Positions 11,275 through 23,223 of a stretch of DNA of 64,000 nucleotides are shown here, in pieces. Position 1 is the first letter of the stretch. Every line of letters begins with the position of its first letter. The notes under the pieces were generated by a model. The model was not told the DNA's origin. It searched no databases and saw nothing but the letters and a program-made list of their open reading frames with translations. Source of the stretch: Physcia stellaris (Eukaryota; Ascomycota; Lecanoromycetes; Caliciales; Physciaceae); the NCBI GenBank assembly GCA_018902385.1, contig JABSSW010000003.1:1178001-1242000 (forward strand), given 5' to 3'. Both the position numbers and the translations under genes were made by a program.

Positions 11275-14200
11275 TCATTTCTTCTTGCCTTTTCCCTTCC
11301 CTTTCGCGGTCTTGACTGATCCATTGGATGTGACACTACCTGCTCGAGAAGTCTGAGCAGTAGTTGATTTACTGCCATTCTTTACAGCATCAAGCTGCTT
11401 GTTCTGTGCTACGTCGTCAACACAGCAAACAGTAGCTTGCGGAGCTAGCTCACCTTTACACCATTCTTCGCTTTCTTCTTTACCGGAGCCTCTTCTTCAA
11501 TCTCATCCTCCTCTTCGTCCCGTTGTCGGATCTTGTTCACGCCGTTGGTCTTGCCATCCACTGGTTCAAATTCCCTTGAGACGGTAGTCAAAAGTGTGGC
11601 ACACCTACGACCAATCTCGATGGGCGTACGGCTCAAGAAGAACCAGTCGAAACGGAAGAGGGGGCTCTCGCGGATCTCGTCTCGGATGCGTTCATTTATT
11701 CCCTCTCCATCAATACCAAAGCGGTCAAGCATGACAAGGAGAAAGCGGTCCTCTTCTTCCGTGTAAACCTTCTTGTTGGTCGTCGAGACAGAATAGTTGA
11801 GCTTCAGCTGTTGCAGCGGCACACGGTACATTGCCATCTTCCGCTTCAACATACTCCGCTGATGATTTAACTTTCGAGCTTTCTCCTCACCGGCCTCAAT
11901 GGTGGCAAGGTATTTCGGGTAATCGGCGAGCTCTTTGTATTTTTGCCAGAACACCTTAGCATACTCCTTAACTTCCCGCTCGTTCTTCCCATCAACTTCT
12001 TCAGCAATGTCTGCATAGTTATGGCGGCCGTGTTTCGCTGATCCGTTGATGAATTGTTGAAAGTCTCGTCGATTCCATTGGGCAAAACCCTTCTCTGAAA
12101 GCCGAGCTTTCTCTTCCTGTTCGGCCTCGGTTAGAGGCGTGGCGTCGTCGATTTCCTGTTGCTCAAGTGCACGCTCGGCCTCTTTATCCTCCTCGCTCAT
12201 ATCTTCATGGTCCGGTAAGGGCACCTTATAGCCAATTTCCTTACGGAACCAGGCAGTCTCCCGGTCTTGAAGGTCTTGAAGATGAGGTGGGAAGAACTGA
12301 TAGTCATGGATCTGAATTTGCTTGGGCGCTCGTGGTGCTTTCGGCTTGGTATCTGCTGTCCTCCCGCCAGTGGCTAGGGCTTGACGATAATATTTGTCCA
12401 TTGAGTAAGACTGCTCTTTTCGCTCTCGCTTCGATGGGTTAATCCAATTGACACCAATGTCCTTCTTGACGTTCTTTGTGAAATCTTCGCCGTTCCATTC
12501 ATAAGCATTGTCCGAGGTAAACTTCTGCAGTTCGTCGACGCCAAGTCCTTCAAATCGTTTGTGAAGAGCAGCTGTTTTCTCCTCACCTTGCTTGAGGATT
12601 TGATCTATGTCATCATCGGATAAGTCGGACTTGCTAGCCAACATTCCGGTGGCACCTTTAGACTCGAAAAGTTTCTCGGCCCCATGCTGAATCATAGTGA
12701 CCAATTCGTCTTTAGATGCAGCTGCTTTGACGGCTTGCTGAGCTCGACCCTGCTGGATGACAAGCTGGTCCAACCGGAGTTTTTGAGCTGCTCGGTCCAG
12801 GACTTTCTCCTCGATCGCTTGTTCCGTGACAAATCGGAAGACTATGACCTGCTTCGTCTGCCCGATGCGGTGGGCACGATCCATGGCCTGTAAATCAGCC
12901 TGAGGATTCCAATCGCTATCAAAGAGGATAACAATATCTGCGCTTGTGAGGTTTATTCCCAGACCACCAGCACGAGTTGTAAGAAGGAAGACGAATTTTT
13001 CAGACCCCGGTCGATTGTAATCATCGATAGCAGCGATACGATCCTCGTGAGCCGTAGACCCATCAATCCTACAATACTTATGATCGCGAAACACACAGTA
13101 ATCTTCCAGGATATCAAGTACTCGGCTCATCTGTGAAAAGATCAGAACTCGACTGCCTTGCTTCTTCATCCTGGTCAGAATCTTATCAAGCATGACCATC
13201 TTGCCAGCATTGTAGATAAGATGTTCATCTGTCGTGTACGGAGGACCCGGTTCAGCGCCTTCAAAGAGGTATGGGTGATTGCAACATTTTCGTAGCTGCA
13301 TGACTATGTTCAGCAGTCGTGTCTTTGATTCTCGCTTGCCTCCAGCCCCATTGACCGCATCAATATCTTTCTCAAGAATCTTCTTGTACCACTTCACCTG
13401 CATGTCCGACATACCGATGTACAGATTAATCTCTTTCTTCGGCAACAGACTCTTTTCCACATCACTCTTGACCCTTCGTAATAAGAAGGGCCGGAGAACG
13501 CGATGGAGTTGCTGAACCACCTTGTCTTTGTCTTGCTCTTGGCCATCGAACCAGTGGTCAAATGCATCCGAGTCTCCAAAAACATCAGGCAACAAGAAAT
13601 TGAGCAGAGCCCAGAGTTCGTGAAGATTGTTCTGCAGAGGTGTGCCGGTGATGAGCAAGCGATTTCTTGAATTGAAAAGGCGAATGATCTGAGCAAGAGA
13701 AGACTCTTCATTTTTGATGCGGTGTGCCTCATCAATAATGATGTATTCCCAGGCGAATTTCTTGAGATGTGTCTTTTCTCGCAAGATCATCTCGTAGCTT
13801 GTGATACAGACATCAAATTTCTCATCGACCAGTCGATCATTGATGAGCTGATGGCGCTCTTCCTTGGCACCCTGCAGAACAAGCACGTCAACTTCAGGTG
13901 TCCAGTTGTGAAATTCGCGCTTCCAATTGTCCAGTGTCGATTTTGGCACCACTATCAAATGAGGCCCTTTAGTATCGCAGATGTGACGTAGGTACCCTAA
14001 AAAAGCGATCGTTTGCAGCGTTTTACCCAGTCCCATCTCATCAGCAAGGATTCCAGATATGCCATTCTCGTGTAATGACACAAGCCAGTTGAGCCCGGCA
14101 ACTTGGTAGTCACGCATCTCTCCATTTTGGATGAATGCGGGCGAATCACGAAAGAGTGTCTCAGCATTTCCACCTCGCTTTTCATCTTTCAGTAACTCGG

Positions 14201-15052
14201 CGTCTTCCTCTTGTTCTGTTCGCCGCCTCCTCTCCCCAGCGGCACCTCCTGCCCTGGCGCGACCCTTTTTCGCTCGCTGAGCGTCCTCTTCGTTCTGCCG
14301 GTCGATAGTCGCTATAACCTCCTTAATCTGGGGATTAGGATTTGCGTCGATGAAATGTCGGAACAGATCTGTAAGCCCGAGGAGGTATCGAAAACGTCGT
14401 ATTGAATCGTCTTCCTAGAAAAGATATCAGCGTCGGGAGGTAGCAAAGCACACAGAGACGCAGCATATTTGTACCTTGGACTCGTCTAATCGATTGTGTT
14501 TCTTGCCAAAGACGCTTTTGCGCAGCTGCGTAGCTTCCGAGCGTCGCTTCCGGCTATCAGCAGGAGTTGATTCCCCGATAATACTGCTGGCAGTCGTGTT
14601 GGGGTTGGTATCCGAATCCTGGTAATATTCATTAGCCTTTGCTGCTTTTCCATCACTCGCACCTGACACAAATGAATGTCGATCTTCCATCGCGTTAAGG
14701 TTCTTCCGCGTATGGGATGGCTCTTTCGCAGTTGATATGAATGGAGCTTTGGAACGAATCTTTCACCCAAATCGAGCTACGGTTTCTTCATTCTGGAATC
14801 GGCACTCCATGTTTCTGGGGAATAGCAAGGAGAATTACCGAGTAGTCAGGAGTGTCTTGATTCATCTATTTCTCTTGTTAGTATGGATGCCATGGGAGGT
14901 TCACTCGATTGTGCGATTTGAACGCGACTGATCTGACATACCATCACATTATCTTCTTCGTTGCCTCCATTCGCATAGCTGTTAGTGTCCGCCATAGACG
15001 TGTCTGGAGATGAAGCAGCCGTATTAGTGGCCTTGGCTTTGTGGGGAGCCAT
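11275..15052 (-). CDS. ISWI: ISWI-family chromatin-remodelling ATPase
   Basis: Five exons: 14942-15052, 14839-14865 (27-nt microexon), 14475-14618, 11454-14414 and 11275-11403, giving about 1123 aa. The SNF2 motor has the Walker A segment DEMGLGKT near residue 220 and the DEAH box in [10 protein letters not shown] near 322. The C-terminal helicase lobe follows ([22 protein letters not shown]). Next come HAND, SANT ([20 protein letters not shown]) and SLIDE ([17 protein letters not shown]) modules, which read nucleosome linker DNA. Exon 3 supplies the [11 protein letters not shown] and [12 protein letters not shown] segments known in fungal ISWI. The C-terminus is Lys/Gly-rich. It slides and spaces nucleosomes in the nucleus. 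I cannot decide between the ISW1 and ISW2 names. Confidence 0.93.
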
Positions 15053-15804
15053 CTCTAAATGCCCCAACGCAATACCGGTGCGCTCCAAGGACGATTCAAG
15101 GTGGGCAGGTTTCGAGACGTGACAGTATCAGAATGTGGGTATTCAGACCAATACTATGCGTTCATAATGATTGAGATTTAACAAGTGGACCGAGTCGGCG
15201 ATTGTGTAGCAGTGAAGAAGCGGCGCGGCTACACAAAATAAATCTGAAGCTTTTCTAAGGCTAATGTGGATATCTCGGGTAACTATTTCAGACACAACAT
15301 CCCAATGGTCTCCCTGGATTGGACATTCACCTAAGCATACATCACGAAATAATGATGAGATTTGGTCAATGTTCTGCAATGCAACACCTCACCCCCCTTG
15401 CCTGAGCCAGCCATTCCGTGTGGCGCCTTGTTGACGGTTCTTTGGATTCAATATATTTAGCGTGTCTGATACGGCGCTAAGGTAGTACGGACCGAGGCCC
15501 TAACTAAGCGCGGCAGACCACCTCACTCATGTGGGGGTCAGGCCGCTGCTGTTGCATCTTCCCAATTACAAGCCGTGCTCCAGAACTTCAGTCATCTTTG
15601 TCAGAACCGCTATCGACCTCTAGAGAACTTGGAGCCATCTGGACCTACTTTTCCTTTATATTAGAGACTCTAGATCATCGAGCATACCTGTCTTTATCTT
15701 GCGGTCATCATTCGAGAGCCAAGTTCAGCTGAAACCGGGCCAACGACGTCAGTAGTCTGCAAATACTCGATTATCTAAATTGATTAGAAGATAGGCCTAC
15801 TACC
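15053..15804. other. Divergent promoter region, ISWI gene / HAPSTR1-like gene
   Basis: About 750 bp between two divergent start codons. Only short unsupported open frames are present. Confidence 0.4.
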
Positions 15805-16629
15805 ATGGACTCGATGCGGAGTCTGAACACATCGCTGCCGAAAACTCCACGAAAGCAACCACCGGAACAACTCTTATCTGTCTTCAAAGCCGCGGCACTC
15901 TCAGTGACAAATCTGTACAAGACTGCAGCATCCGATCAAGACCAAGCAAGAAAGCAGGGATATCAAGAAGCGCTCGAGGAGCTATTGCACTTCCTCGACA
16001 AAGAGAGTCTGGGATTGGGTGACGGTGAAGGTTGGAAAGTCCGACAATGGGCAACAGAACGATACGACGGAAGTCCACCGGCTTTGGACGCCCATGAAAG
16101 TGATGATGACAGGGCGGAGGTTGAAAAGCACATAAGAGCAAGATCACCTATTATACATCGGAAACTAAGTCGAGAAACCTTACTTGCACAGCAAAATACA
16201 CCCTCAAGCTCACCTACACGGACGGCATCCACAGCATCTCAGACACTACCCCCTCTACAGGAAGCCAGCGAAATCACACCCAAACCCGAGACCTTCTCTT
16301 TTACGACACCTATACCATATCCACAAGACGTCGAAATGCACGCCTCGGAAGCGAGCGATGACGTAAATCATTCATCTCAGATCCAGGCCACGCCCAACAC
16401 TGCGACCCAAACCGTCCGACTTGGGCTTGTGTCTCGTGGCGCCAGGCAGCCTCACAGGAGTGGTACACGCTCCACAAGACAGAGCACCAGGAGTGCCCAC
16501 GCCCCACGATCATTGGGACCAGGAGCGGGATCAAAAAGGATGGTATCTTTTGGTGACTTTTTCGACATCGGAGGATCTGGGGATAGAGACTCCCCTGGAG
16601 GTGGTGGGAAAAGTCGACGAATTGGATGA
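15805..16629 (+). CDS. HAPSTR1-like (C16orf72, DUF4588) protein
   Basis: A single exon of 274 aa. Residues 23-70 read LLSVFKAAALSVTNLYK, then a short linker and GYQEALEELLHFL. This resembles the core of human C16orf72/HAPSTR1 ('F.NAAMAVTSLYKES...GYQ..I.D.L'). That family is a stress-response and nuclear protein-turnover factor that partners HUWE1 in animals; the fungal role is not established. The remaining 200 residues are Ser/Thr/Pro/Arg-rich and probably disordered. They end with a MVSFGDFFDIGG segment and a basic tail. Confidence is good for the core and low for the function. Confidence 0.7.
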   Translation: MDSMRSLNTSLPKTPRKQPPEQLLSVFKAAALSVTNLYKTAASDQDQARKQGYQEALEELLHFLDKESLGLGDGEGWKVRQWATERYDGSPPALDAHESDDDRAEVEKHIRARSPIIHRKLSRETLLAQQNTPSSSPTRTASTASQTLPPLQEASEITPKPETFSFTTPIPYPQDVEMHASEASDDVNHSSQIQATPNTATQTVRLGLVSRGARQPHRSGTRSTRQSTRSAHAPRSLGPGAGSKRMVSFGDFFDIGGSGDRDSPGGGGKSRRIG

Positions 16630-17171
16630 CACCCTCTAATTGGACTCAGATCAGAGATCTAACGCATGCACATTGGGGATTATTTGCTCTTGAAGCGTTC
16701 TAAGCGGCATAGCATAGGTGAAATGATACCACCATAGCAGGAGACTATCGCATGGATCTAGAGACTTTAATCTATAGCATACCAAGTCTTTGTTGAATTG
16801 GAAGACTGAACACCCTTGATTGCAAGATGCTCTGTTTTCGGCACGCTCGTGACTCGTCGAACCTTTGCCAAGATCAATTCACCTAGCCAACCACGACGTC
16901 TACTGGATGTACTGTATAGTTATGAGCGCGCATAAAGGTTGCTCATCGTTAGAGGCTGGTCATTTGCCGGCTCAAGTCTCTCCTTTGTGGCATACCTCCT
17001 GTGCCGGAGGCAGTCAGTCTAGCCGCGCGGTCCTATGAAAGCTATCGTATGCTGATTTCAGCAGTCGCTTTGCGTTTTTGATGCGTTGAATCTTCGGACG
17101 CGTATATCGGACCTCGTTTTAAGGATTATCCGCAAGTCATTGGCTTGGAGGTGGAAATGGCCAGTTGCTTC
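16630..17171. other. Convergent intergenic region
   Basis: No gene seen between the HAPSTR1-like gene and the DMAC1-like gene; presumed 3' untranslated sequence. Confidence 0.4.
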
Positions 17172-17707
17172 TCAATTCACAAGCCGCCATATACCTAGTC
17201 CTACTAGAGAACCGGCAATGCCCATAAGCCCCATACTTCTAGACTTCATTCCAAATCTGCTGCCGCTCTTGACGATGGCTGCTTCTTGCTGTTGGAGTTG
17301 GTATTTGCCGGAGAAATAGCTGTAGCCGCCCAGCCCAATCAATGCGCTTGCACCTACTCAAATACTTCGTGTTAGAAAGCATTCAACTGGCAAGATTTGC
17401 TCTAGTTTGTTCGATGAAAGAGATGGACGATATAGAACATATGTATTGCGGAAAGCACGCATTCTGTGAGCTGTGAGAATGGTCTTTGGAAGTGACGACG
17501 TGCTACAAGTATCACACTCCAATATTGGGGCGACATGGCCTCGCGTACGTCGGGGAACGTGTCCGAACATGTTTCATAGGAGGTGCTTGAGCTAGGCTTA
17601 CCGACCAATCGACACGAGAGGCAATCGTCTTTTGTGTCGGATTTCAAGGCTGTAGAGAGCTTCTCAGGGCGTTGCAAGCTATCCACAGGGGGAATCTGAG
17701 GAGCCAT
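17172..17707 (-). CDS. DMAC1-like (DUF4536) small mitochondrial membrane protein
   Basis: Two exons, 17602-17707 and 17172-17353, separated by a 248-nt intron (GTAAGC donor, TCTAAC branch point, TAG acceptor), giving 95 aa. The join restores DCLSCRLVG followed by GASALIGLGGYSYFSG. This Cys-x2-Cys-x2-GxxxFxGLGGYxxxxG pattern belongs to the family of the distal membrane-arm assembly component 1. A second Gly-rich hydrophobic helix (GLMGIAGSLVGLGIW) closes the protein. Two short membrane segments and the family point to the mitochondrial inner membrane and respiratory-complex assembly. The gene is divergent from AP-3 mu, with 185 bp between start codons. Confidence 0.8.
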
Positions 17708-17892
17708 GTTTTCTTGCAGCCTGGTTGATTACATCAATTATTTGACTATCTGTATCTACTAAAATCGACAGTTTCCCGGTCCTGGATTTTGTACAGAATC
17801 GGAGTTTAATCCAGCCCTCCGATTGGCTCCTGGGTCAACGCACCACTTCCCGGTGATAACGTCCTCGACTCGGTAGCAGAGATGAGCCCGTC

Positions 17893-19673
17893 ATGACAAG
17901 CAGCGCCATAGAGGCGCTTTACATCTTCGACCATAACAAGTATGTTCTATAGCATCTTCAAGCTTAGCGACGCTAATCTGTTGACGCAGTGACTGTATCC
18001 TGGATCACGTCTATCGCTCAAGACCAGCTTCCGCCCGCATCGTGCTCCAGCAATATATTACGCATCCTTCCCCACGACCCTCCTTGATCTACCTAAATGG
18101 CATCAATCCACCGACCGTGTTATTTTCCATCCACCATGCCAACCTTCTTTTCCTATCTCCGACTTCCACAGATACCGAGCCGTTATTTGTTCTAGAATTC
18201 CTACATCGAGTAGTTGATGTACTTGAAGAATTCGTGGGCTCGCCATTACTAGCTTCGAAGATTGAAGGGGCGTACGATGTCGTTGCTCAACTCCTTGGAG
18301 AGATGTGCGATGCAGGGAGTGTTTGTAACACGGAGCCCAACGCGCTAAGGGATGATGTTGAAGTGACAGGGTGGATGGGGAAATTACTTGGTGGTGTAGG
18401 CTTACCCAGGTCAGCTAGCACTCATTGACTTCGTGCTTATGATGTAGATAACTGATTCAAGATCAGCTCATCACCGGCCCTCCAGCCATCTGGAGGTTTA
18501 AAGCAGCAGCTTTCCCTCAACCCCTCGACCACCGGCCCTGCCATCCCCTGGCGCCGCGCCAATGTCCGCCACACCAGTAACGAGCTCTACGTCGATATTC
18601 TGGAGACCCTTTGCGTGAAATTAGCTCCTTCCGGTAGGCCATTGGCTGCGTTTGCGAATGGCTCTATAGCTTTCACATCGAAGATCTCAGGAGTCCCAGA
18701 TCTACTTCTGACGCTCTCCGCATCAGGCGGTAAACTTGGCTTGGAAAAGGCCATTGAATTGCCTGTATTCCACCCGTGCGTGAGGTTAGCACGTTGGAAA
18801 GACAGGCCAGGGGAGCTCAGCTTTGTGCCCCCAGACGGCAGATTTGTACTCGCAGGATATGAGGTAAATCTGCTACCTTCACATTCGGATCTCAAATCCT
18901 GGTCTAATACGCATCTTCAACTCCCTGTGTCCCTGGAAGTCTCAAAATCGCTTGGTCTTAGCGGTGCTGACTTTGAAGTCCGCGTTATCATTGCACCTCC
19001 CGCAGGTAGCGGCTCCTCCTCCGCCTCGTCTTACGCTGCTCGTCCTACTCTTGGCTCAGCCCGTGGCTCAGGACGCTCCACGCCCGTTTTGGGCACTGGC
19101 ATTGTCCCATCCACCGCACCCTCACTACAAGATGTCTCAGTGACGATCCCAATACCTGCCGGTGTGCGGAATATAACCGATCTTCGTGCTAGCCGTGGGG
19201 AAGCATTCTTCACTCCTGCAGATAGCGTAGTTGAATGGCGTATACCCACAAAAGATGCCGCAGCTGCTGGTACTGCCACTCTACGCTGTACCATTGTTGG
19301 TCCCCTAGACGCCGAGGAGGAGGAGGAGGCATCGAACGGGTTCCGGTTCGATGCCGATAGCGGCGAGTACAATGAATACGAGACATATCAGAGCTCGACT
19401 ACTGAAGTTCCCAAGTCTTCATCTTTGCTTGCCAGTGATCAAAGACAACAACAAGAGCAGCGGGACCTGCGGAAGATCGAGCAGAATAGCGCATTCATGC
19501 CAAGATCTGCCTCAGTAAGCTTTGGTGTGAAGGGGTGGTTGGCCAGTGGGATACGCGTAGACGGGCTCGTGGTTGATGCAAGGAAGAGCAGAGGATTAGG
19601 CGAAGGGGTGAAGCCATATAAGGGTGTCAAGTACTTAACTGTCTCAAGGAAAGGGGTGGAAACCAGGTGCTAA
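17893..19673 (+). CDS. APM3: AP-3 adaptor complex subunit mu
   Basis: Three exons: 17893-17939, 17990-18409 and 18467-19673, with introns of 50 and 57 nt, giving 557 aa. The N-terminus (IEALYIFDHNN-DCILDHVYRSRP) is the longin-like domain of mu adaptins, followed by FVLEFLHRVVDVLEEFVG. The C-terminal mu-homology domain starts with NELYVDILETLCVKLAPSG and has VRLARWKDRPGELSFVPPDG-x3-LAGYE, typical of mu3. A Ser/Ala/Gly-rich loop near 365-395 is a lineage insert. The complex carries cargo from the Golgi to the vacuole. It is convergent with the HAD gene, 128 bp apart. Confidence 0.92.
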
Positions 19674-19801
19674 TCTAGGCTTTTCTACTTGGGATACTGT
19701 TTCTGGCCCCGTGCCTCTGCATCCGCTGGTCTAAGGATTCCTACTGGTAGCTAATGTACGGAGGCATTGTAGTACATACACAAATGCTGTCGACCTTATG
19801 G

Positions 19802-20982
19802 CTAAATATTGTTTTCTTGCATTCCTTCCTCAAAACCTCTTTCCAACACCTTAATCAAACCGTCCAGTTTATCAATCCACAGCCCCGTATGTTCATGTTC
19901 TTTGAGTTCTTTGTTTTCTTCATTCGCGAGCAGCACCGTCGCAGCACCAGCTCTATGCCCAGAGGTCATATCGTCAATCGAGTCTCCAACCTACACATCG
20001 GCTCAGCGATGCGTTTGACGGCCGTCATTTAGACGGGAAACGCGAGTCTTACCATTATCAAGCTCTCATCTCTATCAGTGAGCCCCCACTCTTGCGCTAT
20101 ATGCAGAATTCCAGCAGGATCTGGCTTCGGAGGCCGGAATTCCCGCGTTACTATGGGGGCAAACGTCTTTCCAGGAAGGAACTTTTGCAGAAGGTGCATC
20201 ACGGGGCCACTTTTCGATATTCAAGGTCAATAATCACCTTTTCCAAAGAAAGGTCTTCCATACGGCTCGGCCTTTGCCACTCACTCGAAATTTCTAGTGC
20301 ACAATCCCATCCTCACACCTCTTTTCTCAAGGTACTCAATAAGCTCATTCAAGCCCGGTTGTGGCTCCTGCAACAGCATGGCCTCAGATTCGATGGCTCG
20401 GATGCTGGCTTGGGCGGCTGATTGCTGGGGTTCTGGGAGGGAGTGAATGTGGTCCAGGATGTCGGTTTTGGGTGAGATCGCAAGAGCGGCTCTGCATAGA
20501 GATTCGTGAGATGGTAAGATAAGAAAGAAACTACAGGGTGTAAAGAGGACATCGAAGGAAAGTAATATGGCTTTATGCTAGAGAAGGGACTGCTGGAGAG
20601 AGAATTGAGTGAGATGGGTACCTCATCTGCTTGAACATGTAAGATTGAGGCTTGCTAAGAGGTTCAAGTCAGAGATGGGATGCATGTTTGTAGTCTATCA
20701 ATTTTATGTGAAAGTAGCATTATTTTACATGACCACACTGAGCAGCATTCGGCGATCACAGGCTCAAATATCCAATTGGTGATAATCTATGGGTCCCACA
20801 AATTCAAAGAAAGAAAGAACCACAAGATGAGGCAAGGGTTTCATAGCTCACCAAAGAGTTCCATCAACATCAAATATTATGCCTTTCAGTACAGGATCCG
20901 AGGAGCCTTTACTGTTGGAAGGGTCGAGTGGCTTGAAGCGTTTAGTATGCCTCATGGTCTGGTCTGTTCTGTTAGGCATCAT
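19802..20982 (-). CDS. HAD-superfamily hydrolase
   Basis: Five exons: 20852-20982, 20622-20654 (33 nt), 20285-20491, 20053-20209 and 19802-19990, about 238 aa. HAD motif I is IIFDVDGTL, with the nucleophile Asp. Exon 2 continues it as CKPQSYMFKQMR. The cap region is mostly helical. Motif III and IV lie in FRPPKPDPAGIL and VGDSIDDMTSGHRAGA. The layout fits the fungal relatives of yeast YKL033W-A, a phosphatase-like HAD protein of unsettled substrate. An in-frame ATG at 20955 is an alternative start. It is divergent from the ankyrin gene, with 284 bp between starts. Confidence 0.87.
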
Positions 20983-21266
20983 GCTGGCCCTTATATCACG
21001 GAATGAGTGGAACAGTTGCGCTCGATTGTTCAAACGTCTCAGTATCATCATCTGAAGTCCACTTGATACGAGTAGCAATCAAAGAAGCTCGAGCCTCGGT
21101 ATTGGCCTCGTTCGTATCCGGCTAGCATGAAAACGACGTCATCGGAAGTTGAATTCTCCCATGCTTTTTGCCGTCTCTTTCAATCATTTCATCAAGCATC
21201 GCGAAATACCCCCGGTAGCTACCTGAAAGCAGAATACAAGAGCTACTTGAAAACGCGCCTAGCAAC

Positions 21267-21743
21267 ATGGACATGGCCGAGAACATGAGCGGATCTATGC
21301 CTCCCGAAGTAGTGGAGTTCGCCACACGCATGTTCGATGCCGCCCGACAAGGTGATACTGCAGTATTTGCTCAGGCACTACCCGCAGGCTTATCGGCAAA
21401 CTTGACGAACGACAAAGGCGATAGCTTGATCATGCTCGCTGCCTATCGTGGCCATGCCGAGCTTGTTGGCCTCCTTCTATCCCACGGTGCCAATCCGAAT
21501 GCGTTGAACGACAGGGGCCAGTCTCCTTTGGCTGGTGCGGTCTTCAAGAACGAAGCTGGAGTCATTGAGGCCTTGTTGACTGGAGGTGCCGATCCAGAGA
21601 TGGGCGAGCCTAGTGCAATTGAGGCGCTTGTCATTTTCAAACAAGAAGACAGATGGGGTGAAAAATTCCAGCAGGCGCCGGGTCGGGGAAAGGGAGGTAT
21701 AGTCGTTAATGGGGGCGGTGCTGCTTCTCCAAATGGACACTGA
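21267..21743 (+). CDS. Small ankyrin-repeat protein
   Basis: A single exon of 158 aa. From about residue 25 there are three ankyrin-type repeats: FDAARQGDTAVFAQAL, then GDSLIMLAAYRGHAELVGLL with GANPNALND, then GQSPLAGAVFKNEAGVIEALL with GADPEMGEP. The C-terminus is Gly-rich. Small fungal ankyrin proteins of this size (compare yeast YCR051W) are thought to mediate protein contacts; no partner is evident here. It shares a short intergenic region with the divergent HAD gene. Confidence 0.85.
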   Translation: MDMAENMSGSMPPEVVEFATRMFDAARQGDTAVFAQALPAGLSANLTNDKGDSLIMLAAYRGHAELVGLLLSHGANPNALNDRGQSPLAGAVFKNEAGVIEALLTGGADPEMGEPSAIEALVIFKQEDRWGEKFQQAPGRGKGGIVVNGGGAASPNGH

Positions 21744-23223
21744 TAAGAGTCTGATGATTATGAGCTTGTCCCTCGGCTTGAATACTTGCTGGAGGCTTTG
21801 AAATGTCAAGCGTGGGGGCTTTTCACCTGAGATTGCTATCACAAAACCTCATGGCAAGAATATTGTGGCTCAAACACACCGAACACTCCAGTAAATTTGA
21901 GACGACGTTCCGCTCGGAGACCTGGCGATGCTATCGAAAGCCCTTGGGACCTTCAACGTCCGCCTATTGAACGTTTTCGATGTCTTTTAGCGGTTCTTGA
22001 AGACTGGTACTCTTAGACCATTTGGCGGTTCGATTTTATGGTTGCCTGGCTATTTCTCACTGTGGGGCCCTGCGATGCCTTTCTCAGGAGCGAATGAGCC
22101 ATCATACTCAAACATCAACTAGTGTGCCTGCTCAGCCTCCTTCGGCTGCAGGATTGGAGTGCCTAGTGATATTTGGGGCAGGTCTATGAGCCGATACAGC
22201 CCACGGAGCATGACATTCTCCAAATTGCTACAAACTATGCGCATCTCTTGCTATTGGTATATTTATCATAGCGAAATGTAAGTTTATGCTCGGCCCTGAT
22301 AATAATATTCCATCTCGCCATGATGGACTCACGTAAGTCGTTTCTTAGCTATTCTATCCTTAATGTATCACACTCCGTGGTCAGTCATTCTTATGAGCCG
22401 AGAAGCGGCGTTTGGAAGCGATCCTAAGGCCATGAGCAGCGAGCAGCTAGATCAAACCCGAACCACAGCGCACTGAAGATTCGCCAGTCTGCGACGAGCT
22501 TTGGTCTCGATTTGGTTCCTTTCTATGAGAAGAGGATGGCTTTTGCCATACAGGGTACCAAGACACCTTTGCTCTCTGCTCAAGTTCTATTTCCGAGGGC
22601 TGCATCGTTGGGAGTCGCAAACATTGATTTTTGGTGGGAGCTGCAAGTGTGTGGGATCACGGACATGTTAAGAATTGGAAATACTTCTATGATGGTTTTA
22701 TTTTGGTCCCGTGCTTGGGGTGTTGGACTTGATCGCTGGGTGGTGATCTGTCCTGGCTTTAATTCTTTGATTCTTCTCTTCTCATGCACTCATACAAACT
22801 GTTCAAGGTCTCATTCTCCAACCAAAGCACTGAAAGAGTTGACCCTGGAGCGGAATCCAGTTGTGGAAAATGAGTAAGAAATTTTGGGTAACGGTTCCAG
22901 GATATCAATCATACTCCTCGTAATCTTTTGGTCTCTGCCCCTGTCCCCCATGCAAAATCGTACGAACCATATAATCCGTTAGTTTGGGTTTGCAGCTGGT
23001 ATTTTCCGCAAAGAAACATTAGAAATCAATAGACTCTGCGTCTCCGAGGAGCCGCGATACCGATATTACGACACATTCACGAACTAGAAGAAGTGCAACC
23101 CAAATTTCCAAGACTCTCAATTCAGTACCGGCTCCAGCTCAACGCTTTGACGTAGTAGCTACATTCCAGGAATCCCCGTTTTCCTTGTGCCAGGTTCCCG
23201 TAAGTCTCGAAGGCTATTATAGT
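21744..23223. other. 1.5-kb intergenic region
   Basis: No supportable gene. The open frames here, including one at 22512-22877, lack an ATG-initiated domain-like product and have no recognisable motif. Confidence 0.4.

Noticed and set aside
22512-22877. 121-codon plus-strand frame
   Set aside because: It does not begin with ATG and has no recognisable domain or protein-like composition.
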